Below are positions 55,801-64,000 of a DNA stretch of 64,000 nucleotides, one piece after another. Location of the stretch: positions 3,381,363 to 3,445,362 of the forward strand of contig NZ_CP036349.1 of the NCBI RefSeq assembly GCF_007753265.1. The letters are read 5' to 3'. Under the pieces are notes generated by a model. It was not told the DNA's origin and made no database searches. It was given only the letters and a program-made list of their open reading frames with translations. Every line of letters starts with the position of its first letter. The first letter of the stretch is position 1. The translations under genes were made by a program, and so were the position numbers. The DNA is from Botrimarina mediterranea (GTDB taxonomy: Bacteria; Planctomycetota; Planctomycetia; Pirellulales; Lacipirellulaceae).

Positions 55801-58583
55801 TGGAAAATGAAGTACTTCTCGAGGTTGACCCGGTACTCGATGTCCGTGCTTGCGCGCGACAGGACGTACTCGATGTAATCATGGTCCGAACCGTCCGACA
55901 CCGCGTCGGACGATTGGTAATCCTGCTGGCGTAGGGCGTCTTGCGATTGGTTGATGAGCTTGTAGAGGTTGCCCGCCTCGAGGTCGTGCGCGTCGAGGAA
56001 CCGTTTGTCATAGTCCTCGAGGGCGAAGTTGATCCCCCAGAAGTCGCCGTTCCATTGGTCCGGCGCCTCGGCGGCGTCATCGATCACGCGGAATTGGAAC
56101 CAATGCGTGTCCACGGCCGGCACGCCCATCATGTTCGACAGCATCATCGTCATCGCTTCATTTAGCGAATAAGTGAGCGTCGAATGGTTGTCGAAGCCCT
56201 TGCCGGTAGTCAGCGTCTTCCATTGCTCGGGGTAAGGCACGCCCTCTTGGTCGAGCGGCTCGAACCAATGGCCGTCGTTGAAGCGAAAACGCATGCTCCG
56301 CTTGCCCTCGCCGTAATAACGCCCGTTGGCGCCGCGGAGGCGGTAGGTGATGTTGTCGTAGACCTTGCCATTGTAGACGATCGCCCCGGTCCAGTTGTAT
56401 ACGAATCGCCCGTCCGATCCCTGCGGCACCTGATCGGAGAAGTCGTAGGCGACCGCATCTTCGATGTCTTGGTTGCGCGTCAACAGATGGTAGGTCGGCA
56501 ACGACGCCAGGTCGTCGTAGTCGGCAAGCACCTGACCGTCGCCATCGGTGTACTCGGGGATGCCGTCGTAAACAAAGTAGGCGAAGTTGAACGACGCGTC
56601 GTCGGCGTAGGGCGCCACGGCCGAGGCGCCGAGCAAATCGCTCACCTGCATCCGATACCGCACCAGGGTGCGGTGCGACTGCGCAGGAATCACCGCGGTA
56701 TAGATGCCATCGTCCGCTACCGCGTCCGATCCGGTACCGTTATCGACCATCGCAACGCTGACCCAGTTGTCCGGGTCGAAGTACTCGGGGTTGGCGGTTG
56801 GACGGGCGTCGGGATTGGTCAGCAGTTCGCCGTAGGAAGCCGGCAGTCGCGCGGGGAGGTACTCGCCAGGGGCGACGATTTGGTACTGCAAGATGACCGA
56901 GGCCACACCATTGGGATCGCTCACCGCCGCCGTGACAACGCCCGAGTTGGCCGACGTAGCGCCGCCATCAACGGTCACCTCAGTAATCGCCGGCGCCGCG
57001 TTGACAGCGAAGGAGTTGTTCTGCGAACCCGGGGTCGCCCGCGGGTACTCGACGACGACCCGCACCGTGCGCGTCGTCGTCCCTTCGGCGTTCGTGGCGG
57101 AGAGCGTGTAGGTGGTCGTCTGCGTGGGCGAGACGACGATCTGCGTCTGGCCGGTCACCGTGCCGACGCCGCGATCGATCGACAGCGACGTCTCGTCGTC
57201 GACGTCCCATGACAGCGTCACCGACTGGCCGGCCAGGATTTCGTCGCTGCTGGCGGTGAACGAATTGATCTGCGGGCCGAGCGCCAGCGCGTCGGGGCCC
57301 GCTGTGTAGCTGGTGGCGACCTCGGCCGTCGACAGGGCGCGGTCGTAGATACGGAACTCGTTGTGGTAGCCGTCGAAGAGCGGGTCGTTCCACTGCGAGC
57401 GACCGAGCCAGTTGTTGTTGTCGTTGATGTCCGCCAGGTCGATGAGGGTCGGACTGCTCGCGATCGGCTGGCCGTTGACGTACAACGTTTGCAACTCAGT
57501 CTCGCTGTTCCACGTGACGGCGAAGTGGTGCTCGACGTTCAGCTCCGGCGCCTCGCTCCAGTCCGCCGAGCTCTCTGACCCCGACGCGCCAAAGCGGTGG
57601 GTGACCCGCAGCGTGCCGTTCCCCGATTGCGGGATCAGCGTGATGTAATCTTGGTTGCTGGCGCTGGGCGAACGGTCCTCGCCGGCGTCGCTCGTGCCGA
57701 AAGAGAAGATTTCCGCCCAGGTCCGATTGCGGGTGATCGTCCCCCACCACTCGAAGGTGGCGTCATTGCCCAGGTCTGAAACAATGCCATTCGGCAGGTC
57801 GACATAGGCGCCCGAGTTGAATGGGAACTGATTGGACCCTTGCCCGCTGTTGGCGCTGACGTCGAGCACGCCGCTACCGAAGGACGCAAGGTCTTGCGGG
57901 TCAACGAGTGCGCCGTCGGCGTTGCCGACACTGTCGTCGAGGTTCCCTGAGAAACTCCAGCGGTGCACGAGGTCGTTAAGCGCACCGGCGCTGGCGGGCT
58001 CTTGCTCATTCGTCTCACCGAAGAGCGGCACGAGGTAAGATGGCCGCCAGTTGCTGCCGAGGTTGTTGTCCAGCAGCGGGTTGATCAGTTCCATCGAGCC
58101 GCCGCCACCGTCCGCAGCGATCGGCCAGGGGAACGTCGCGCCGTACTCGACCTCATCGACGAGGTCACCCTGAGCATCGGAGAGGGCGATGCGTTCGCCG
58201 TCATTGTTCAGCCCGCCCGAAAACTGCCCGATCGCTGTGACGCCGAACGCCTCGTACAAACCGGCCGGGTCCTCCGCGATCACGACGTAACCGCCGGCGG
58301 GAATCGTCTGCCCAGGGGCGAACGTGTACTCGACCCCGTCACTGAAGCGCCAGCCCGACAGGTCGACCGGTGTCGCCGCCGTGTTGTGGAGCTCAACGAA
58401 CTCCTCCAGGCTCGTGTTGTCGGCCGAGTTGTAATGGATCTCGTTGATGACGACGGCCATCATCCGCCGGTCTTCGAGCCCCTCGACACGCATCCGCCGC
58501 CGCGCCCGTTGATTCCCGACCTTCGCCCGCGGGGCCTTGGTGAGCGTACGAAAACCCCACTGCCGATTCCGAAAAGACGCCAT
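52809..58583 (-). CDS. Giant CotH kinase/lamin-tail protein with LEPR-type leader
   Basis: A 1924-residue protein. The leader RMRVEGLEDRRMMAVVINEI is a variant of the planctomycete LEPR-XLL N-terminal motif instead of a classical signal peptide. Order: lamin-tail domain (about 42-190), LamG-like domain (about 205-430), Ig-like domain (SFTASSDEILAGQSVTLSWD onward, to about 515), further beta-rich region, CotH atypical kinase domain (about 720-1090, with W970-D-T-D973 followed by ATWGPTWNEG as metal-binding motif), then at least three more lamin-tail domains (LRITELHYNPTAG; VVNEVLANPVASNG; VVISEVQYHPTGSG). Two dockerin-like repeats (about 1738-1786) and a polar tail of about 138 residues close it; no PEP-CTERM is seen. 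CotH proteins phosphorylate surface or spore proteins in other bacteria. Function here unknown. Confidence 0.9.
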   Translation of the reverse strand: MASFRNRQWGFRTLTKAPRAKVGNQRARRRMRVEGLEDRRMMAVVINEIHYNSADNTSLEEFVELHNTAATPVDLSGWRFSDGVEYTFAPGQTIPAGGYVVIAEDPAGLYEAFGVTAIGQFSGGLNNDGERIALSDAQGDLVDEVEYGATFPWPIAADGGGGSMELINPLLDNNLGSNWRPSYLVPLFGETNEQEPASAGALNDLVHRWSFSGNLDDSVGNADGALVDPQDLASFGSGVLDVSANSGQGSNQFPFNSGAYVDLPNGIVSDLGNDATFEWWGTITRNRTWAEIFSFGTSDAGEDRSPSASNQDYITLIPQSGNGTLRVTHRFGASGSESSADWSEAPELNVEHHFAVTWNSETELQTLYVNGQPIASSPTLIDLADINDNNNWLGRSQWNDPLFDGYHNEFRIYDRALSTAEVATSYTAGPDALALGPQINSFTASSDEILAGQSVTLSWDVDDETSLSIDRGVGTVTGQTQIVVSPTQTTTYTLSATNAEGTTTRTVRVVVEYPRATPGSQNNSFAVNAAPAITEVTVDGGATSANSGVVTAAVSDPNGVASVILQYQIVAPGEYLPARLPASYGELLTNPDARPTANPEYFDPDNWVSVAMVDNGTGSDAVADDGIYTAVIPAQSHRTLVRYRMQVSDLLGASAVAPYADDASFNFAYFVYDGIPEYTDGDGQVLADYDDLASLPTYHLLTRNQDIEDAVAYDFSDQVPQGSDGRFVYNWTGAIVYNGKVYDNITYRLRGANGRYYGEGKRSMRFRFNDGHWFEPLDQEGVPYPEQWKTLTTGKGFDNHSTLTYSLNEAMTMMLSNMMGVPAVDTHWFQFRVIDDAAEAPDQWNGDFWGINFALEDYDKRFLDAHDLEAGNLYKLINQSQDALRQQDYQSSDAVSDGSDHDYIEYVLSRASTDIEYRVNLEKYFIFHALVEAVRHYDYWPDSNKNMVYYFEPDYLAENDNLGKLWLMLWDTDATWGPTWNEGKDVVYDALFENNNDAYRDSLLKPEYYNTLRELRDLIWQPDQIVGMITELASTILPLEAADRARWQNVSENESGSYAGLGGAGATSITNLVQDMLDFAFTGGNWPGGGAGPGGGVGPGGRAAYLDGLLNASGEEALIPNKPTISYVGDQGMAANELSFQTTAFTDPQGNNTFGAIEWRVSEVTPSSAGYDTSVKFLDEWTASWESGPLSTFDATIDPPASAVKPGELHRARVRFQDSTGRWSHWSDPIEFTPSVANNLELTKDHLRITELHYNPTAGMPQLGEDVVDGEEFEFIEFINTSTTDEIDLSNVQIAGGVTFVFPNGTILAPGQRVLVLEDQGNFESRYGDGLPIAGEWSGALSNGGEELIVLASDLTVIQQFEYSDDWYKRTDGDGSSLEVIDTEGDYEDARNWRASRSVNGTPAAAPVTTIDVVVNEVLANPVASNGDAIELINTTGAAIDISGWWLSDQGTNLLKYQIPSGTILAAGGLIVFNESHFNAGGGANASDFAIGAGGDDVYLVASAPDGKPIRFADDVSFDATLTGVSLGRAPDGETNYGLFPLATPSIGSPNGAPMQAGVVISEVQYHPTGSGAGISESQLEFIELHNSTAAALNLAGWRLSGGVDFVFPSATSIAAGETVVVVSFNPTNATLANAFRVYYGIDSGVRLVGAFSGGLDDRGEEIELQAPTAPPSGETEPGYYLVDRVTYTATVPWPTGADGGGASLTRGEAVAFGDAVASWTAKTPNPGSAFVPYHTADFNEDGFVNQSDYDIWRAHYGKASGVTKADGDANSDGLVNAADYTVWRDNLGHQSPAPVVVARDFPESAIEPSRELVWESAAESPIDLAEMSSAEASATNQDVAPSPAPQLIQASTVVASSAPVRRAVPRQASIAHDYDRALELLYAVAPVVDAQQAEGTGSASMLIDTTDEELSGKESLAINLRVW

Positions 58584-58748
58584 GCCGTGCCTGTTCTCTA
58601 CGTGCTCTCTACGGCGACCAATTGCGGCCGCGGGCCTTGTTCCAGCGGCGAACTAGGCCCGCTGGGAGCCTGTACGCCTGGACCGTTTTTGATAAGACAA
58701 TCCCGAAAAGATGGGGCAGTCCGCCGTAGGTAGATGGAACGCCAACCG

Positions 58749-58776
58749 TTAAAACTTAACCAAATTCTCACATAAT
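58749..58776 (+). promoter_or_regulatory. Candidate promoter
   Basis: TTAAAA (58749-58754) and CATAAT (58771-58776) are 16 bases apart in an AT-rich island unlike its surroundings. They match a sigma-70-type pair only loosely. It would serve the PEP-CTERM gene at 59053. Confidence 0.25.
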
Positions 58777-58790
58777 CCCCCCGGGGGATT
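58774..58790. promoter_or_regulatory. AATCCCCC-C-GGGGGATT palindrome
   Basis: Perfect eight-base arms around a single central base, directly overlapping the end of the candidate -10 box. Could be a repressor site; no regulator is linked to it. Confidence 0.35.
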
Positions 58791-59052
58791 TATCTCGTTC
58801 CGCTAGGGCTCTCTAGGTCTCATCCTGGCTACGAAACGCCGAAGCGGAGACCAAATGGGGAAAATTCTACGTCCGCCGGCGGCCTCACTTCGGGAGGAAA
58901 CGACGCCCCGAAGAGAGCCCTTCCTGGCATCCAAACGGTGGACCTCACCTGTCCGTTGGATCAAACTAAACTGCTACCGATCCGCTGCCGTTGCCTTCCG
59001 CTGGCGGCGTCTCGTCAATGCGGATTCCCCACAACCCCCGAGGCCAGCACCG

Positions 59053-59877
59053 ATGATTCGTGCCCGCGTAGCCTTCATGCCACTCCTGATCCTCGCTTGC
59101 GCGAACGTCAATGTCGCCCCTGCAGCCGAGGTTGTGGCTTTCTGGGGCTTCGCGGATGACTTTGACTTCGACACGAATCCCAACAAGCAAGACTTCGCCG
59201 CCGACGTCGATGCAACTGCCTCGGGCGACGCCAACCTCCAAGCCTATCTCGGCGTCGCCGACGAGCTCGACAACAACGGCGGCAACGGCTTTGCTTACAC
59301 CTCAGCCACTAGCGGCCTTAGCTACGGGCCGACTCGATCGCTGAAGTTCGACGACGCCCGCGGCGGAGGTGATGACTTTGACATTGATGGTGTCTCGACG
59401 TTCCTCGTCGACAAGAACGACGGCGCCGGCGCGCTCAGCGACGACTTCAGCAATGACGCGATGATGTACCTCACTTTCAATGGCGCCGGCTTCAGCGACT
59501 TCCAGATCCGTTTCGACATCGAAGGCAATCCAGACGACTTGCCTAGCACCTTCGACATCTTCTACCGCGTCGACGGCCCGTCCGGCACGTGGTTCCGTGA
59601 CCCCGCGCAGAACAACCTCGGCCTTACGTTCATGGACTATGTCCCGGCCGACCCCGAGAATCAGATCGCCGACAGCGGCTTGATCGCGTTATCGCCTCTA
59701 CTCAACGGCGCCTCGAACATCGAGATCATCCTCAACGACTTCGCCGAAGGCGGCAATGGCGAGGTCGAGTTTGACAACATCGAGATCATCGGCGCACGCA
59801 TCCCTGAACCGGCCAGCGTGCTGATTATGGCAGTCGCTCTCGCATCGACTGCGGGAGTGCGTTCGACGAGGCGTTAA
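59053..59877 (+). CDS. Small PEP-CTERM protein of unknown function
   Basis: A 274-residue secreted protein. The signal peptide (VAFMPLLILACANVNVAPAA) follows the ATG at 59053, which has GAGG nine bases upstream. The mature part begins EVVAFWGFADDFDFDTNPNK and continues as an Asp/Asn/Gly-rich beta-sandwich, with FQIRFDIEGNPDDLPSTFDI and FRDPAQNNLGLTFMDYVPAD, a pattern common in planctomycete PEP-CTERM proteins without known function. It closes with IIGARIPEPASVLIMAVALA and Arg residues, the sorting signal. It lacks a dockerin-like motif. It sits between the two giant CotH genes and could be part of the same surface structure (inference from position). Confidence 0.82.
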   Translation: MIRARVAFMPLLILACANVNVAPAAEVVAFWGFADDFDFDTNPNKQDFAADVDATASGDANLQAYLGVADELDNNGGNGFAYTSATSGLSYGPTRSLKFDDARGGGDDFDIDGVSTFLVDKNDGAGALSDDFSNDAMMYLTFNGAGFSDFQIRFDIEGNPDDLPSTFDIFYRVDGPSGTWFRDPAQNNLGLTFMDYVPADPENQIADSGLIALSPLLNGASNIEIILNDFAEGGNGEVEFDNIEIIGARIPEPASVLIMAVALASTAGVRSTRR

Positions 59878-60183
59878 ATCAGCTTCGACCGACCCTAATG
59901 CGGGAGGCGACGATGTCGCCGATGACGGCCTGAATTCCGTGTCGGTGTGGCGCGCGTCGTCGGCTTCTGGGAACGCCCCTCACCCTCTCTCTGTATTTGA
60001 CTCGCGGCATTTCTGCCGCCGCGATGTGGCCGTTGCGTTAATTTTTGATTAAGATCACAGCACTACTCGTGCATGAGGCGCCTCTGTGGAGCCTCTCACG
60101 GCGAGCGATGACAGTCGCCCGTCTGCGCACGCCATCTCATCGATTCAGCAGCGACCGATTGCAGGGACGGACCAAAGACCGCT
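59878..60183. other. Intergenic region before second CotH gene
   Basis: A 306-base gap. A small perfect inverted repeat, GGCGAC-GAT-GTCGCC, lies near 59906-59920 soon after the PEP-CTERM stop; without a T-run it is not a clear terminator. An AT-rich segment near 60035-60055 (TTAATTTTTGATTAAGATC) may be part of a promoter. No gene seen. Confidence 0.4.
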
Positions 60184-63100
60184 ATGCGCCGAAAGACCAA
60201 GGCCTTCCAATCGCGTCGTCTCCTCTGCCAACGGCTTGAGCCGCGCATCGCGCTGGACGCGTCGATGCTCCGCATCACTGAGGTGATGGCGGCGAACGAC
60301 GAGACGCTCTACGACTTCGAGGGCGACGCCTCCGACTGGGTCGAGATCTACAACCCCTCCGCTGCGACGGTCGATCTCTCTGGTTTCTATCTCAGCGACC
60401 GCAAGAACAACCCGACGAAGTGGGAGTTCCCCGAGGACGCATCGGTCGCGGCGGGTGGCTACCTCGTCGTCTTCGCTTCGGACAAAGACCTCCTCGCCCC
60501 GAACGGGGAACTACACGCCAGCTTCGCATTGTCGGCTGACGGTGAGTACATCGGCCTGTTCGACGATGACGGCGTCACGGTCGTTGACGAGATCTTCCCG
60601 GGCTTTCCCGAACAGACCGACGACGTTTCGTTTGGACTATCGATGGAACCGACGGGCGCTTCGACGGTGCTCGTCGGCGGGGGGGCACAAGGCCGCGCCT
60701 GGGTCCCCACGAGCAGCGTCTACGACGCAACGTGGACCAGCCCCGAGTTCAATGACGCGCTCTTCAACATCGCGGGTCCGACGGGCTTTGGATACGAATC
60801 TTCGCCTGGCAACGCCGTCAACTTCACCAGCCATATCGGCACAACGGTTCCGGCAGGCACGACATCGCTGTACGTGCGCATCGAGTTCGATCTGACAACG
60901 CTTGCGGGCATTGACCAGCTCAAGCTGGCTATGAAGTACGACGACGGCTTCATCGCCTACCTCAACGGCGTCCCGATCGCCGAATCGAACGCGCCCGAGG
61001 GCGCGCAATGGAACGCCACCGCTTCGGGGCTGAACGAGGACGACGACGCGATTGTCTATGAAGAGTTCGACGTCTCGGGCGCGATTTCGTCGCTGGTGAT
61101 CGGCGAGAACGTCCTGGCGATCCACGCACTGAACATCTCCAACACCAGCTCCGACTTCCTGATGTCGCCGCTGCTAGTCGCCGAGCAGTCCGTCATCACA
61201 ACGCCTGAGACGCTCGGCTTCTTCGACGTCCCTACTCCCGGATACGGCAACGGCGAGAGCTTCGCCGGGTTCGCCACCGAGCCGACCTTCAGCGTCCCGC
61301 ACGGCTTCTACGACACGCCGCAGTCGATCGCGCTCGCCAGCGCGACGCCCGGCGCGACGATCCTCTACACCACCGACGGCTCAACGCCGACGGTCAACGC
61401 CAACCTCGTCCCGACCAACGGCGTTGTCTACACGGGCCCGATCACCGTCAGCGGCACACGGACCATACGGGCGATCGCGTACCGACAGGACTTTAAGACT
61501 TCCTACGTCCAATCGGCGAGCTACCTCTTCCTCAACGACATCGTCGCTCAGTCGCCTCAGGGCCAAACACCCCCCGGCTGGCCCGTCAGCGGCGTCAATG
61601 GCCAGGAGATGAACTACGGGATCGACCCTGACATCATCAGCCAGTACGGCGTGCAGGCGGTCAAGGACTCCCTCCTCTCGATCCCGACAATCACGCTGAC
61701 AACCGATCTGGCGAACCTGTTCAATTCGTCTACGGGCATCTACGTTAATGCCGGCAACCGAGGCCGCAACTGGGAACGACTCACGTCGGTCGAACTGATC
61801 AACCCCGACGGATCGGAAGGCTTCTCCACCACCGCGGGCCTGCGGATCCGCGGCGGTTACAGCCGCGGCGATTTCAATCCCAAGCACGCCTTCCGCCTCT
61901 ACTTCCGTGGCGACTACGGCGACGGAAAGCTCAACTACCCGCTGTACGGGGACGACGGCGTCGATGAGTTTGACGTCCTCGATCTCCGCACCGCCCAGAA
62001 CTACTCCTGGTCGTCCGAAGGCAACGTCCAAAACACGTTCCTGCGCGAAGTCTTTGCACGCGACACACAGGCCGACCTCGGTCAGCCCCACACCCGTAGC
62101 AATTACTACCATCTCTATCTCGACGGTCAATACTGGGGCATTTTCATGACCCAGGAACGCATTAGTGAAGACTTCGGTGAGAGCTACTTCGGCGGTGAGG
62201 CCTCGGACTACGACGTTGTGAAATCCGACCTCGCTGTTTCCGGGGGCACCGAGATCGCCGACGGCAACGACGCCGCATGGCGCCAGTTGTTCGAGCTCGC
62301 CCAGACCATGGCGGATAGCCCCGGCCGGTACGCCAACAATTACTGGACCATGCAAGGGCTTCACCCCGACGGCTCGCGCGACCCGTCGCTGCCGGTGCTG
62401 CTCGACGTAGGCAACCTCGTCGATTACATGATGATCATCATCTACACCGGCGGCTACGACTCGGGCATCTCCCAGTTCCTCAACAACGAGCGCGCCAACA
62501 ACTGGTTCGGCATCCGCAACCGCGTCACGGGCGAGCAAGGCTTCCAGTTCTTCCTTCACGACAACGAGCACTCGCTCGGCGCCGGCTCGGGCGTTCACGG
62601 CACCTTGGGCATCGACCGCACCGGCCCCTTCATCAGCAACAACGACCGGGTCTTCGAGCAGTTCAACCCGCACTTCCTCCACCAAGACCTGCTCTCGCAC
62701 CCCGAGTACAAGCAGAAGTTCATCGACCGCACGCAAGAGCTGTTCTTCAACGGCGGAGCGCTGACTGTGGACGCCAGCATCGCGCGGATGCTCGAGCGTA
62801 AGGAGCAGGTCGATCCGGCGATCATCGCCGAGGCCGCACGCTGGGGCGACTCGAAACTCAGCACGCCCCGGAACAAGTCGACCTGGGAATCCGAGGTCAA
62901 CTGGCTGATCAACACCTACTTCCCAACCCGGGGACCGCTCGTCCTCAACCAGCTCCGCGCCGACGGCCTGTTCACTTCCTTCGCCGCCCCAACGTTCAGC
63001 CAGTTCGGCGGTGAAGCGCCCTTCGGCTTCGAGCTGTCCATGACCTCAGGCGCGGGCACGATCTACTACACAACCGACGGCCAGACCGACCCCCGCAGCA

Positions 63101-63795
63101 TCGGAGGCGCGGTCAACGCTTCAAGCGAGGTCCAAGCCTACGGCGGGCCGATCCCACTCGCCGGAGAGACGACCGTCATGGCGCGCCTACGCACGCTCAG
63201 TGGGCAATGGTCGGGCCTCGTCAAGGCGACCTTCGATGTCGCGACCAATCCAGGGGACTTCGACTCCGACGGCGTCGTCGATGAAGACGATTACCTCGTC
63301 TGGCGTGCAACCTACGGCTCGACCACCGACCTCCGCGCCGACGGGAACGCCGATGGCGTCGTTAACGCCGCCGACTACACGGTCTGGCGGGATCAGCAGC
63401 ACGCGGCACAAGTCTTAGCGGCGGCGCTCGCCAGCACGCCGCCAACCGAAGTCGACGCCCCTCCCCAGCCCGAGGTGGCAGCCACCGTCAGCGAAAGTGA
63501 ATCCACGCAGACCGAGTCGTCCGCTATCGGCGTCAACACGCTGAGGTGGATCGATACGCCACTCATCACCGCCACATCGTCGGCGCTAAGCCGATCGGCA
63601 ACACCGATGAGCGATCCTGGGCCGACTCCCCACCGTGCGCGGCGCCTGCTGCTGCTCGACAGCCATCAGCAGCAAGCCGCCGAAGAGTCCGTACCGACTC
63701 GCTATCGCCCCTCCACGCGGCAAGACTTGCAATCCGTCGATTCGGCGTTCGCATCGCTCGAAGAGTCGATTGAATGGCGATCACTCTCGCTTTAG
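60184..63795 (+). CDS. CotH kinase/lamin-tail protein with LEPR leader
   Basis: A 1203-residue protein. The leader KAFQSRRLLCQRLEPRIALD carries the LEPR motif in its standard form. Order: lamin-tail domain (about 28-150, LRITEVMAANDETLYDFEGD onward), a beta-sandwich with galactose-binding-like features (about 170-330), a chitobiase-C-terminal-like domain (FYDTPQSIALASATPGATIL and YTTDGSTPT, about 375-460), CotH kinase domain (about 500-910, with HDNEHSLG near 792 in the metal-binding position), and a second chitobiase-C-like unit (YYTTDGQTDPRS). Two dockerin-like repeats follow (PGDFDSDGVVDEDDYLVWRA and [19 protein letters not shown], about 1025-1068), and a polar tail of about 135 residues. 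No PEP-CTERM. Domain content resembles the giant protein on the other strand but they are not simple copies. GACGGA lies before the ATG. Confidence 0.9.
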   Translation: MRRKTKAFQSRRLLCQRLEPRIALDASMLRITEVMAANDETLYDFEGDASDWVEIYNPSAATVDLSGFYLSDRKNNPTKWEFPEDASVAAGGYLVVFASDKDLLAPNGELHASFALSADGEYIGLFDDDGVTVVDEIFPGFPEQTDDVSFGLSMEPTGASTVLVGGGAQGRAWVPTSSVYDATWTSPEFNDALFNIAGPTGFGYESSPGNAVNFTSHIGTTVPAGTTSLYVRIEFDLTTLAGIDQLKLAMKYDDGFIAYLNGVPIAESNAPEGAQWNATASGLNEDDDAIVYEEFDVSGAISSLVIGENVLAIHALNISNTSSDFLMSPLLVAEQSVITTPETLGFFDVPTPGYGNGESFAGFATEPTFSVPHGFYDTPQSIALASATPGATILYTTDGSTPTVNANLVPTNGVVYTGPITVSGTRTIRAIAYRQDFKTSYVQSASYLFLNDIVAQSPQGQTPPGWPVSGVNGQEMNYGIDPDIISQYGVQAVKDSLLSIPTITLTTDLANLFNSSTGIYVNAGNRGRNWERLTSVELINPDGSEGFSTTAGLRIRGGYSRGDFNPKHAFRLYFRGDYGDGKLNYPLYGDDGVDEFDVLDLRTAQNYSWSSEGNVQNTFLREVFARDTQADLGQPHTRSNYYHLYLDGQYWGIFMTQERISEDFGESYFGGEASDYDVVKSDLAVSGGTEIADGNDAAWRQLFELAQTMADSPGRYANNYWTMQGLHPDGSRDPSLPVLLDVGNLVDYMMIIIYTGGYDSGISQFLNNERANNWFGIRNRVTGEQGFQFFLHDNEHSLGAGSGVHGTLGIDRTGPFISNNDRVFEQFNPHFLHQDLLSHPEYKQKFIDRTQELFFNGGALTVDASIARMLERKEQVDPAIIAEAARWGDSKLSTPRNKSTWESEVNWLINTYFPTRGPLVLNQLRADGLFTSFAAPTFSQFGGEAPFGFELSMTSGAGTIYYTTDGQTDPRSIGGAVNASSEVQAYGGPIPLAGETTVMARLRTLSGQWSGLVKATFDVATNPGDFDSDGVVDEDDYLVWRATYGSTTDLRADGNADGVVNAADYTVWRDQQHAAQVLAAALASTPPTEVDAPPQPEVAATVSESESTQTESSAIGVNTLRWIDTPLITATSSALSRSATPMSDPGPTPHRARRLLLLDSHQQQAAEESVPTRYRPSTRQDLQSVDSAFASLEESIEWRSLSL

Positions 63796-63849
63796 CAGCG
63801 GCACGATCATCGACTCCGAGCGGGCCCGTCGGCAGCGACGCCGCCCAAC

Positions 63850-64000
63850 TCACTCCGTGTCCCGCATCGCCTGAACACGCCGCAACAGATTGCCGACGAC
63901 GGGGTCGTTCGGTCTGAGGGCGTTCATCTTCCGTAGCGTCTCAATCGCTTCGGCCTTCTTCCCTGCTTGCTCGTAGAGCAGCGCCAGCGCCGTCAGGTAT
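63850..64000 (-). CDS. TPR-repeat protein, C-terminal end (truncated by window edge)
   Basis: The minus strand reads YLTALALLYEQAGKKAEAIE followed by TLRKMNALRPNDPVVGNLLR and a stop at 63850-63852. The alternation of A, L, Y and P at the standard positions (LALLYEQAGKKAEAIETL, then RPNDP) is one tetratricopeptide repeat unit. Only about 50 residues are visible. It converges on the CotH gene, 54 bases apart. Confidence 0.75.
   Translation of the reverse strand, partial: YLTALALLYEQAGKKAEAIETLRKMNALRPNDPVVGNLLRRVQAMRDTE

Larger units (their letters stand above)
58584..59052. other. Intergenic region between divergent giant CotH gene and PEP-CTERM gene
   Basis: A 469-base region. It holds a GC-rich palindrome at 58774-58790 and a promoter-like pair just before it (both listed separately). 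The plus-strand frame is open from 58855, but the added 66 residues contain no signal peptide, so the ATG at 59053 is preferred and the stretch counted as non-coding. Confidence 0.45.

Noticed and set aside
56184-57212. 342-codon plus-strand frame within the giant CotH gene
   Set aside because: Val/Arg/Gly-rich shadow of the minus-strand CotH domain; no ribosome-binding site or family resemblance.
61381-62736. 451-codon minus-strand frame within the second CotH gene
   Set aside because: Same shadow composition and fully inside the CotH kinase domain coding sequence.

Overview
The window is GC-rich, densely coding DNA that most resembles a marine member of the Planctomycetota, probably Pirellulales/Lacipirellulaceae-like (inference). 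The markers seen directly are two DUF1559 type II pseudopilin-like proteins, many secreted proteins with C-terminal VPEP/IPEP (PEP-CTERM) sorting signals, repeated dockerin-like calcium-binding motifs of the form [20 protein letters not shown], two giant CotH-kinase/lamin-tail proteins that begin with LEPR-type leaders, a twin-arginine Gfo/Idh/MocA oxidoreductase, and a GntR-headed sugar regulator with a LacI-type effector domain. No rRNA, tRNA, CRISPR array, transposase or phage gene was recognised.

Layout. (1) 1-16126, transport and metabolism: a truncated DUF502 membrane protein, an SLC13-type permease with RCK_C domains, then a compact run of AbgT-family transporter, PepT-like M20 peptidase, glutaminase and 14-TM MFS transporter. 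An RND adaptor/permease pair, a transglutaminase-like protease, an HdeD-like membrane protein and a DcaP-like porin follow. (2) 16248-19860, minus strand: an ABC permease/ATPase pair; the permease appears frameshifted close to its C-terminus. (3) 20221-45702, a carbohydrate-utilisation region: GH43; a minus-strand group of three PEP-CTERM proteins followed by a DUF1559 protein; GH29; a sodium:solute symporter; a GntR/LacI-type regulator; then a plus-strand group of three PEP-CTERM proteins (the third carrying a GH99 endo-mannosidase-like module), a DUF1559 protein, a lipoprotein, GH92, a Gfo/Idh/MocA oxidoreductase and a GH71/99-like protein. (4) 46106-52790: a complete tripartite RND efflux system whose adaptor carries 32 consecutive aspartates. 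(5) 52809-63795: two giant CotH/lamin-tail proteins in divergent orientation with a small PEP-CTERM protein between them. (6) 63850-64000: the C-terminal end of a TPR protein.

How the genes may work together. GH99-type endo-mannosidase, GH92 exo-alpha-mannosidase, GH29 fucosidase and GH43 suggest breakdown of an alpha-mannan- or fucose-containing glycan such as algal polysaccharide or N-glycan. The symporter could import the products and the oxidoreductase could process them. No SusC/SusD pair is present; surface-anchored PEP-CTERM/dockerin-like proteins and DUF1559 pseudopilins lie where a glycan-capture system would be expected. The same order (three PEP-CTERM genes, then DUF1559) occurs twice, on opposite strands, around the GH29/symporter/regulator core. 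A long composite palindrome overlapping a plausible promoter between the regulator and the second module is the best candidate for the control point.

The most unusual items are the in-frame fusion of a complete PEP-CTERM protein to a GH99-type protein, leaving a sorting signal in mid-protein; the poly-aspartate RND adaptor; the mirrored PEP-CTERM/DUF1559 modules; the regulator-operator arrangement; and an 86-bp near-perfect palindrome at the end of the symporter gene. Residue numbers are my own counts from the sequence; family assignments are by recognition, with no database search.
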